From assembly GCA_037501455.1 (NCBI GenBank), contig CM074855.1:27243001-27307000 (forward strand): a stretch of 64,000 nt of DNA. Reading direction: 5' to 3'. Of the stretch, positions 1-9,900 are shown in pieces. Under the pieces are notes generated by a model that was given only the letters and a program-made list of their open reading frames with translations, was not told the DNA's origin and made no database searches. Made by a program: the position numbers and the translations under genes. Position 1 is the first letter of the stretch. Every line of letters begins with the position of its first letter. Origin of the DNA: Lantana camara (lineage: Eukaryota > Streptophyta > Magnoliopsida > Lamiales > Verbenaceae).

Positions 1-397
1 TTAAATTGTACTTGGACTCAATTGTTCAATATTTGCAATTTAGGGACCTAATTATAATTAGGACGTTTGAGCCTTCGTGGCTATTTGAGCTCGGGAATTC
101 GAATTCGAATTCCGACCCTATCGTTGAGTTCGTTTCGATGATTCGGATTCAATGAATTACCCTTTTTATTTCTAAAGCCATTTGATAGCCCTACCGTTTT
201 AAATCCGATCCGCGTGGACCGGATACCGTTTGAACCTACCCGTCTGACCAGCCCCAAAAGGGGCCAGCCTTTCTCTCTCTCCCACTTTGATCGATCAGCA
301 GCAAGGAAAGGAAAAGAGAAGCATTTTTCCCCATTTGTGGCCAAGGAGCCCTTGAGCTCGGGTTTGGGAGATCCAACCGTCCGATCAACGACCTAAG

Positions 398-2213
398 GTA
401 AGATTTGTGACCCTTTCGTTACATGCGTTACTTTAATATCTCTTTCGTGCCTCGGATTTGTGCCTACGTGCTTTGTTGGGGAGATGATGAATAGTAACCG
501 GGGTGTGAGTTTTATATGATCTAGGCCGTTTTACGGGTTCTAATGTGGAAATATGTGACCTACGTGTCGAGCATGCTTTATTGTGTTAATTTTGCTTGAT
601 TTGGTGGTTGTTTGTGGTTGTGGGTGTGTGTGGTGGTGTCTCCCGACGCCATTGCTGCTTCTGCTCTGTTTTTGTGAGCAGGATGATCCGGAACGGCCGT
701 TCCCGTTTTGGCCTTGGGGCCGGAACGGCCATTCCCATCCGCGTATGGGAACGGCCGTTCCCTTTTTGTTCTTTGGGTCGGAACGGCCCTTCCGGGCAGC
801 GCTGGTGGGAACGGCCGTTCCCGTTTTGCCTTGTTTCTGGGAACGGCCCTTCCCGTGGTCCAGTAGGTTGGTTTTGGGTTTTTATGCTTTTAATTGATTT
901 CTTTTGCCGCTTATTGATTTATATCTTAATTGCATTGTATGTTTCGTTATGAATTCGTATTATATGCTATGTTTGGTGCATGAATTGTAATTTAATATTA
1001 AAGAATGAGTATTTTATGAGTGTATACGTAATCCATGACTTCATGCCAATCATAAGCATACGCCGTGCGTTTATTTGGTTCATTCTCGGGTCTAAGTCTT
1101 GTTTTGTATTCAGTTTGTTCAGGTACACCAGGGGTGGTGTTTTGTTGGCCGTGTTGATTCCGGGGTGGATCGTTTGTTGTGTCTTTGGCCTCTTCGGTGT
1201 CAGGTGAGGTTAGGATATAGTTACACCTTATTGCAATGTGCTCGGTTTTGATTGCATGTGATTTAATAAGCCTTATATGTATATAAATAAGTGTGAAATA
1301 TGTATTTGTTGAATATGCCTCGAGTTTGCAAGTATGTTAAGCAATGTACGAGCCTATGTATGCTTGGTTTGGAATGATTTGTTATGATTTGCCACGTGAA
1401 GCTATGCTTCAGACCGTATACTTCTCATGAGCCAAGTTTGGCAAGGACCGAGTTTGATTGAAACGGAAAGTGGTATATACGTATATATGTATAAGTTATG
1501 TATGTCTGTCTCTGTTTTAGCGGGTTCTGATATGATATGTGTTTGTTGGGCCCCGGAGCTATGGGTAAGGAACCCTCGGGACGGCATAGGGCCGTCGAGG
1601 TTAAGCCTGTGCATAGTCTCCATCTGTCTGCAGAGGATCACCCCTGAACTCACCAGGAGGTTTGGTGAGGGAAGGAATCCTGAGGGTTTGAGTACTCGCA
1701 AGGCGCTCCCCTCGTTTGTCTGGATGGTTTGGGCGTATACACCCTTCCATCACCCGGAGTTGAGGATGATATGATATGATTTGATATGTATGTAAGTTTT
1801 ATGTTTTGATTCTGATATGATATGTTATGAGGAGATTGGGGGAGTCAGAGCTCGTACCCGCCGAGTTCTATATGATATGATATGTATGTTCTGTTAAGGT
1901 TTATGAAACAGGGATAGATTCTAAGTTAAATAAAAAGGGAGTTTTATAAGATAAGTTAAGTTTTGAATATGTTAAGACCTAATAGGTTTTGCTAAGTTGT
2001 TCGGTAAGATAATTTGGTTTGTTTGATTTGCTAAGTAAGCCCTTTATATATATGTATATCACGGGAAATGATTTAGTGTGCAAAAACTATCCCCGCGTTC
2101 ATGAACATTATGAGTTTGATATGTGCTTTGCTCTTATATATATAGTGTGAGTGCGTTAACCCCTCACTCAGTCGAGTTAAGACTGACCCCTCCCCTTTTA
2201 CTTTAGTTTGCAG
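398..2213 (+). other. Candidate leader intron with hairpins in the LTR
   Basis: A donor-like AAG|GTAAGA lies at 395-403 and a pyrimidine tract followed by TTTGCAG|G ends at 2213. Inside are two perfect hairpins: CTCACCA/TGGTGAG around loop GGAGGTT (1649-1669) and TCAGTC/GACTGA (2168-2173 with 2181-2186). Just after the acceptor, GCTAGGCGGA (2232-2241) is the exact complement of TCCGCCTAGC (2570-2579). The same order recurs in the other large LTRs of this window. Splicing is inferred from consensus sites only. Confidence 0.45.
690..853 (+). repeat. Six-copy array of GGAACGGCCGTTCC-type palindromes
   Basis: Copies start at 690, 722, 748, 780, 808 and 840. Copies 1, 3 and 5 are the perfect 14-base palindrome; the others differ at one base in the right half (ATTCC or CTTCC). 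Spacing alternates between 26-28 and 32 bases, about three helical turns. A diverged array sits at the matching place in the solo LTR at 18996-19254. Each half contains AACGG, the core of MYB-type binding sites, so a protein-binding array is a possible role (inference). Confidence 0.85.
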
Positions 2214-2708
2214 GTTTTGCTTGGAGTTCGTGCTAGGCGGAGTATGTCTGTCTTTTGGAGTCTGTTCCGTGTCCTTGTCCAGTAGGTGGTCTTGCATTCA
2301 TATTTCTTTAATTCAGCTTATGTATAAGATATGTTTGAATATGATATTTAGAATTTATATATGAATTGATATGTATATTCCGGGACAGGTTAGGACAGGT
2401 TGCTGGAATTAGTTGAACCCGTTGGATTTATGATTATTATTTGATATTCGGGATTAGGTATTTATGCTAGTTGAACCCGTCAACTGTTTATGAATGTTTT
2501 GATTGTTGCATGACTTGTTTCGCTTCCGCATTTTTGTTGTGGTTTGAGTTCTGCTTTCAGGGTCTAAGTTCCGCCTAGCCTAGGTGTGAGTTTGTCAGTC
2601 TCCCGTTCGCCACTGTTTGGTTCATGTACGGACTCTCCATTTCGTATGTGGATCGGACTTTGGTGCGGGGGATGTGGTGACCCACCGTGCGGGTGCTACA
2701 TCCTTAAG

Positions 2709-2720
2709 TGGTATCAGAGC
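2709..2720 (+). other. Primer-binding site, tRNA-iMet type
   Basis: TGGTATCAGAGC is the standard plant retrotransposon primer-binding site complementary to the 3' end of initiator tRNA-Met. It lies eight bases after the LTR end. Confidence 0.92.
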
Positions 2721-3048
2721 CTCAGGTTGAAAAACCGGGGTTCAGTGTCGGGTCGTGTCTGTCTAAGTCGAACGGCATAGGACAATTTGATTATGTGTGC
2801 ATTTGCATCACAATTTGATAAGTTATGAATTTGAATTTCAATACTTTGTTGAATTTATATTACGTGAGACATTTCATTTCTTTGATGCTCTACTTGATTT
2901 ACTACGTGACATGAGCACTTACTAATTGACACGCATATATATTGTAGTTGCTGAGTTTTTCAGGGTACCACCGAGTCAACAACCCTACGGTTAACCTTCT
3001 CAACTAACTCCGTGATCTCAAGGACAATCTTTTACCAAAGTACTAGTA

Positions 3049-3926
3049 ATGAATCCGATGGCGATGATGTACCAAGAATTCCTAGCATTCAAGCCTCCCC
3101 AATTTCGAGAAGGAAATGATGTAAAGGCTGAAGAGTGGCTTTCAGAGATAGAGGGTATCTTCGAATATGGCCACGAAACTCTCGAGATATGGCTCGCCTT
3201 GCTACATTTCTCTTGCAAGGACAAGCAAGACAGTGGTGGAAAAGGGTTGCTCAACAACTAGAGACTACGAACGAAGAGTTGACTTGGGAAGTATTTATTC
3301 GAGAATTCAGAAAGAGGTTTGCACCAGCTATTCTACATGAGCGAAGACTTGAAGAATTCCTCAATCTGAAACAAGGAGATAGATCCGTTGTGGAATACAT
3401 AGAAGAATTCGAAAGGGTGGGCTTATATGTGCCTCACATTATGGGTAACGATCAGATCAAGGCCAAATACTTCATGGAAGGTCTTCGGGATGAATTCAAG
3501 GAAGCCCTAGATGCAAAGGATACGACTACGTGGGATAAAGCCACGAAGAAAGTTTTAAGGGTTGAGACTTGGCTCCTAACAAAGGACAAGGAAGAAGAGG
3601 TATCGGGGTCTAAGGTCGAGTCGGGTTTATGCTCAAGCTTACAAGTAGAAGAAGAATCTCCTCAACATGGAACTCGGGCTAAGAGAATTCGAGGAAAGAA
3701 ACACAAGACCTGGAATACTTCAAGGTTGGGGAAAAGGCCCCAATTATGTGCTTATTGTGGAGGTACCACTCATACCTACGAAGCTTGTTGGGACAGATTG
3801 AAGAGGTGCTACATTTGCGGGTCAACGGAGCACAAGATTTCTGAGTGTGATCGACCGAGAGCCAACAAGCAAAAGGCACGGGATCAACGACTTCAAATTG
3901 GAAACCAACAGAAACCCGAAAGTTGA
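3049..3926 (+). pseudogene. gag: Broken gag of the left Ty3/Gypsy element
   Basis: Retroviral-type gag that would form the particle and bind element RNA. The first 45 or so residues read from 3049 in one frame (MNPMAMMYQEFLAFKPPQF). The retrotransposon gag domain then continues in another frame from about 3190 (start of ARLATFLLQGQARQWW), so one base has been gained or lost near 3187. Two CCHC zinc knuckles follow at about 3746-3855, each C-x2-C-x4-H-x4-C (starting CAYCGG and CYICGS). A further shift near 3920 ends the frame; a short ARAF-like stretch in the next frame resembles the gag-protease linker of the element at 40249, then similarity stops near 3957. No protease, RT or integrase follows. 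Confidence 0.85.
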
Positions 3927-3956
3927 GGTAATTGCATTCATGGCACGAGCATTCAT

Positions 3957-5300
3957 CCTCCATTTTAAATATTACAATTATTTATTTTCGTGCCGTAATT
4001 GTTAATTGCCATTAATTGCTATGCATTATTAATTGTTGTTAATTGTTGATGCCACTATGTGTTTAAGTGACGATTAAGTGATGCATCTCATTTGCACTTT
4101 GACTCAACATGCATATTTAGTGTTTTATTTTAGGATATTTCTTCATTCAAGTTACCAAGTTGTGTTCAATGGGAATTGGAAGAGATGGGTTGGATAGGGA
4201 ACAAAATTAAGGATTTCTTTTGGAGATCGGGTTGAGTTTATGGAAACATGGAAAATATGATAAAGAAGAATGATTTGAGAGGTCCCGGTACCAAGTTGAA
4301 GAATTTAGAAATTGGGGTATATTTTGAAGAGAAATTAAAGATCCGAGGTAGCTTATTTCACCAAGCAAGGCATGATTTGTTTTGGAATTCGGATTTAAGA
4401 ATAGTGAAGGAAATTAACTCTTGGAAATAATTGGGAGAAAGAATTAAGGAGTTTCTATCGGCGAAAGTTTTAAACATATAACAAGAGTAGAACAAGAGAT
4501 CAATTTGGGATTTGGGATCAATTACAATCCACTACAACCTTGGGGAAATGGTAACCGCTTTCCATTTAACCGTAAAGAAAATTGATGCCACATTCGAAAG
4601 ATTTTTATGGGAAGGAAACTAATTTTAGAGCAAGATTTTATCTCAGGATTTGGCAACAATATGAGTAATTAAAATCCCGGGAGTACGGTGATCAATTGGT
4701 TTTTAGTTAACCATGCCTTGAAGAGAAGAACTTGCTAGAAAATTCTAATCGAGCCTTTATTCAACTTCAAGAGAAAGAAATTAAAGTATAGTAGAAGGTA
4801 TTGGTTCGGGAGAGACTACGGAACATATTACTACGGGAATTGGGTTATGGGATCCCCTAAATCACTGAGTGGAATAGATCACACAAGAAATTACCTCAGG
4901 ATTTCCAAAGAAAATCAATAGCATTAATCAAGGGACGACGCACTTCCTTATATATTCAAGAGAAGGGTGCTAAGGTAATGAGTTCGGCACCAAATTTGAA
5001 GAACACTTATTGGGAAGGAACTAAGATTTCGAGACAAGGCAATTATTGGAAAATTCCACAATACACCAATGGGAGAAGATTTCGGGCCGTGGGATTTGGG
5101 AAAGACTTTCAGAAGGAACTACGGTTTCAAGACACAACCTTTTTCTTAAAGTACTTCTACAAGAATTTCGGGAGAAACGAAAACAAGACCAAGAGATCAC
5201 TTAAGAGATGGAGTTTAAATTAGAGAAATTATCAAGGATTAATCAAAGTCCCATGAATTCAAATACTTTGGGAAAACGAGGACGTTATAGAGTGGAGAAT
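3957..5300 (+). other. Unassigned stretch between gag and the Tat element
   Basis: AT-rich to about 4130, then purine-rich with many GGAA, AAGA and TTGGGA words. Short frames occur (for example 4978-5223), but I recognise no domain. It occupies the place where protease and pol should be. It may be the internal filler of a non-autonomous derivative or host DNA joined by deletion. The border with the Tat element near 5300 shows no LTR end. Confidence 0.4.
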
Positions 5301-5804
5301 CAGGTTAGAAGAACAAGGCTCGGAGGGGTCAATCATGTGCACTTCTTTCGAAGGTTCGCCTTTACTTATCAGCGGTTCCTCTGTTCTCAGAAATGTAACA
5401 GCGCTTTCGCTGTGGCCGTCCAGGGCGGACGCAAATTTCGAAAGAGCGTCAGCATGTTCGTTTTCTGCCCTCGGGATTTGTAAAAGGTGGAATTCCTTGA
5501 ACTTGGCTATCACCTCCTTAGCGCTCGCCAGATACTGCACCATAGTGGCTTCTCGATCCTCATAAGAACCATCGATTTGACTCGCGATCAACTGCGAGTC
5601 CACATATGCGGTAACCCGAGTGGCGCCATTTTGAAGCGCGATTCTGAGCCCCTGAATGAGGGCTTCATACTCTGCCTCGTTGTTAGTGACTTGGAACGCC
5701 AACTTGATGGCGTAGTCAACTTCAGCTCCAAGAGGGTCCCTGAGGGTCACCCCGGCTCCCCCCCCCCTTGCGAGGTCGAGGAGCCATCTGTGTGTAGCAG
5801 CCAT
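5300..5804 (-). pseudogene. Second (archaeal-type) RNase H of the Tat element
   Basis: After RT-RNase H the minus strand encodes a second RNase H with features typical of Tat elements: TNNEAEYEALIQGLRIA (catalytic Glu within NEAEY), YVDSQLIASQ (catalytic Asp) and ENEHADALSKFA (late Asp of the DAL motif). The first active-site Asp lies in an LHTDGSS-like stretch readable in the upstream frame near 5800. The two frames are separated by a run of ten G on the minus strand (5758-5767), a likely slippage site, and a TAA at 5837-5839 separates this domain from RT-RNase H. The enzyme would degrade RNA in RNA:DNA hybrids during reverse transcription. The frame runs into unrelated sequence near 5300. 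Confidence 0.85.
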
Positions 5805-5839
5805 ATACCATCTTCCTCAGAAGGCTCGGTACCTAGGTT

Positions 5840-6928
5840 TTAACGTTCCACCAATAGGTCGGCTACAGCCTGAGCTTGTATCGCTGTACGAGGCTCAAAA
5901 GTGATGTCGAATTGACTGAGCTCAATTGACCATTTAATCAATCTCCCTGAGACGTCTGGCTTTGCGAGCACTTGTTTGAGGGGCTGATCTGTGAGCACCA
6001 CGATAGAATGTGCTTGAAAATATGGCATTAATCTCCGAGAGGCGTTAACGAGCGTGAATGCAAACTTTTCTATTTCCATGTATCTTTTCTCCGCTCCCTG
6101 TAGAGTTTTGCTCAGATAATATACCGGCATATGCTTACGCTCGCGGATCGCCACGAGAACGGCGCTTGTAGCTTCCAAGGAGACCGAAAGATAAACAAAC
6201 AAGTTCTCTCCTGGGTTAGGCTTGGTCAGCAAGGGCGCGCTCGAAAGGTACTGTTTCATGTCCCGCAGAGCTTTTTCGCAGTCCTCGCTCCAGGTAAAGT
6301 TTCGAGCGTTACGCAAAATTTTGAAGAAGGGCAGATTCCTATCCGCCGAGCGGGAGATGAACCGGTTTAATGAAATGATCTTACCCACGAGCACTTGGAC
6401 CTCTCTCAAATTGCGAGGGGAGGGTATGTCCAGAATTGCCTTAATTTTCTCTGGATTCGCTTCTATGCCGCGTTGACTGACCATGTACCCTAGAAACTTG
6501 CCGCCCCGTACGCCGAACGTACATTTGGATGGATTCAGTTTCATACCATAGCGACGCAGGATATCGAACACCCGCTTGAGGTCTTCCAAATGAGAATATT
6601 GACGTTCGCTCTTGACGATCATGTCATCCACGTATACTTCCATGGCTTTTCCGATTTCACCTTCGAACATTCTGCTGACGAGGCGTTGGTACGTTGCTCC
6701 CGCATTTTTGAGCCCGAAGGGCATAACCTTGAAGCAATAAACACCCATATGGACTACGAACGCTGTCTTAGGACGATCCTCAAGGGCCATAAATATCTGA
6801 TAATATCCTTGGAATGCATCCATCATGCTCATAAGTTCACACCCAGCGGTCGAATCTACCAATTGATCAATTCTAGGTAACGGGTACGGGTCCTTTGGGC
6901 ATGCCTTGTTGAGGTCCGTGAAATCGTT
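5840..6928 (-). pseudogene. pol: Reverse transcriptase and RNase H, Tat element
   Basis: Frame continuous with the gag-protease frame above but cut by a TGA at 6926-6928, directly after KWRM. RT motifs follow: DLNKACPKDPYPLPRID, MMDAFQGYYQI, VMPFGLKNAGATYQR, and the catalytic box YVDDMIVKS. RNase H follows with YLSKTLQGAEKRY and EKFAFTLVNASRRL, then the DITFEPR region. The domain order and the GLKNAGATYQR wording are typical of plant Tat elements. It would copy element RNA to DNA; the stop codon should prevent a full polyprotein. Confidence 0.9.
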
Positions 6929-9900
6929 TCACATACGCCACTTGTTGGCGCTCTTCGGAACGAGCACCACATTGCAGAGCCATTCGGGATATAGGATTTC
7001 TTCTATGTACTGAGCGTCAAGCAGCTTATTGACTTCTTCTTCTATGACTTGCTTTCGGAACCCATGAACATCTCTCTTCTTTTGCTTTATAGGTTTGAAG
7101 GCCGGATCCACGTTCAGCCGGTGGACAATAACGCTCGGATCTATACCGGTGAGGTCGGAAGCCTTCCAGGCAAAGACATCAATATTATCCCGTAAGAAAT
7201 CAATCATCATAATCTGGGAAGGGCCGTCGAGGCTGGAACCTATCTGCGTGGTCTTATCGGGATTCCCGGGTTCCAATTCGATGGTCAGGAAGTTTTCTGT
7301 AGGTTCCACTCTTACCTCAGGCCTCGGCAGTTCGAGCGCCAGTTTCTTTCCTGTGACCCTCTCGTTGGTACCTCCCGAGGGTGTAGGGTCCTCGTCTTCC
7401 GAGGAGGAAGCCCCAACCTCTCCAAGGGGTGAGTTTCCAGCACCCTCGGGTTTGTCCGTGGCCTTCTTCTTATTCTTCTTCTTATAGAGCTTGGCCCTCT
7501 TGCGCTCGGGGCCATCTTCATCCAGCTTGGGGAAGTCAACGGACTTTTTGGTGGAGCCCGCCTGGGTGGGTTGTTTGGGCTTGTGGCTTCGAAGGGAAAG
7601 TACGTAGCATTCCCAAGCTTCCTTTACATTGCACAATACTTCTCCAGTTCCCTCAGGAGTGGGAAACTTGACTTTTTGATGATAGGTGGAAATTACCGCT
7701 TTGAAGTCGACGAGGGCTGGGCGCCCAATGATGATGTTGTATGGTAGGTCCACTTCGACCACCACGTAAAGAACATTTAAAGTCTTTCGCTGTGGGGCGC
7801 GACCGAAAGAGGTGGCCAAGCGAATTTGTCCGCGAGGGACGATCTCGGAATCCCCAAAGCCGACAAGGGCTGTTCTAAGAGGTTCGAGCGGGATGTTTGT
7901 GATGTTCATCTTCTGGAACGTGGAGTAAGGCAAAACATTTACGGAGCTTCCACTATCAATCAAGACCCTCTTTACAACATGATTGTGAACGTCTAAGCTA
8001 ACCACCATGGGGCAGTCAGAGGTTTCACCGACCCCATGGGGTGTTACAATGTGCTCTAAGTCTTTCTCTGTAAAACCTACGCTCTCATCCTTCTCCGAGC
8101 GTGAAGACTTATCAACAGAGAGCACCGGGCGGGGCTGAGAAGATCTTTGGTCATAACTCCGAATGTAGCGACGTCGGGAAGCGTTGGAATCACCCCCCGA
8201 GGGTCCGTCGGCAATCATGTGAATAACCGCGAAGGGCTGGTTTTCCACGTCCGATACCTTCCCTTTCCCACGGTCACTGGGCTCGGTGTGACGGTGACGG
8301 GGGCTGCGTGAGCGCGAACGACTTCTCCCTCTAATACGCGCTCGTTCAGCACAGTGTTCGTCGTATCTTTCTAGCACTTTCATGAACTCCTTGAGGTGCC
8401 CTCCGGCAATAAGCCTCTGAATCTCACTCTCGAGTTGGCGACACTCGTTGGTATCGTGCCCTTTCTGCTTGTGGAAAGCGCAATATTTTCCCGAGCGTTT
8501 CTGGGCCTCGGTTTCCCTTAGCTTCGACGGCCTTTTGAACAGCTTTTTGTCCGCCATAGCATACACTTCAGCTATAGGGCGGTTGAGAGGGACTCGCTCG
8601 AATTTCCGAGGGGGAGAGTTCCGGCGAGCAGGAATAGGGCTGCGGCGGCGGCCTCTGGTTGAATCTCCTCTGTCCTCAAAGGATTTGTTGGTGCGAGGGG
8701 CGTTCGCCATTTTTTGATCCCTCGCAAGGTACATATCTTCGAGGGTGAAAAACGAGTCGGTGATGTCCCTTATTTCCATCAACGAGCGGGGCTTTTTCTT
8801 GGCCACTTCTTCCACAAATTCTTTGCTGACGTAGTGCTTCATGTTTATAGCTCCGAAAAGAACATGCCTCAAGAAATCCATAGAGGGCTTTTCTACCAAC
8901 AAGATCTCCTTGTTGAATCTTCCCATGAAAGACCGTAGAGTTTCGTTCGGCCCTTGGACCAAACTGTAAAGAGCGGTCGCGGCTGGGGCCGGTGCCTTCA
9001 AAGAGTTGAAGTGGCTGATGAAAGCATTCGTCAAGTCATAATACCCCCGAATCGAGCGCGGGGGGAGTTTTTTGTACCAGTCTTGAGCCATTCCAGTGAG
9101 GGAAGTGACGAACACTTTGGCCCAATAGTTGTTGGGGTGATCATATAAATGCATCAAATGTACAAAGTGATCCAGGTGCTCGGCTGGATCAGTGGTTCCA
9201 TCGTACCTATTGACAGACGAGGGGATTTTGCCCTTCCCTGCGCGAGTCATCAGTACCTCCTCAATGAGGGGCGAGTCGCCAGTCATGATCCTATTATCCT
9301 GGTCGTCGGGATCCTCGTAGCTGGCTTCCCTCCTGCGCCGAGAAATGGGGCTACGTGGTCGGCGAGCGTCTCTGGCCTTGGACCTCTCGTCCCCATCGCG
9401 GGAGGCATGAGACCGTGCTCGAGAGAGCTGCTCCACCACGTTCTGGAGCCCTCGAATTTGGTCTTGTACTGCTGCAAGCTGAGGGTCACCGACATTTCTG
9501 CGGTTTGCCCTCTCTGTGGCCCTCGACTGGACCTCGTCGTTGTTTTCAGCCCCTTCATTTTGAGGGGCTCTCTCGTTTCCCGCTGGCTGCTGCCCTTGCT
9601 GGACCCTCGGAGCGGCCTCATTTTCTTGAAGCGGGGGAGGGTGAGGTTGCTGGGCCCTTAACGCATTTTGGGCCATCGTCAAGGGATGTGCAGGGAGCCC
9701 GCCCAAGGGCGGAGCCGCTCGAACTCCTGCCAAAGAGGGGAAATAGGCGGCAGTGAAGTGCTCCCAGGCGTTCTGTACCGCCTGCCCTTCACACTGTGCG
9801 TAAAGAGCCTGGAGCTGCTGGGTTGTTACCTGGGGCATTTCCACCCCTTGTATTTCTCTTGGTAGTGACAGTGGGAGATTTAGTGTGCCCACTGGATATG

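Larger units (their letters stand above)
1..2700 (+). mobile_element. 5' LTR of a Ty3/Gypsy element, left end outside window
   Basis: The sequence ends in GGGTGCTACA at 2700, and eight bases later comes a primer-binding site for initiator tRNA-Met, so this is an LTR reading on the plus strand. Its first base corresponds to about position 18295 of the related solo LTR at 18154-20925, so roughly 140 bases are missing at the window edge. The two are clearly homologous along their length, at about 80% identity in the first 240 bases by eye. Giant LTRs with an iMet primer site and the type of gag downstream fit the Tekay/Del group of chromoviruses; that assignment is inference. There is no protein gene inside; open frames here are chance. 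Confidence 0.9.

Noticed and set aside
690..853. Possible CRISPR-like array
   Set aside because: Repeats are 14-base palindromes with 12-18 base gaps inside a plant LTR; no cas genes, and the gaps are not spacer-like.
583..952. Two overlapping open frames with repeated WERPFPF and GRNG words
   Set aside because: The repeated words are the translation of the palindrome array in the LTR; no start context or homologue.
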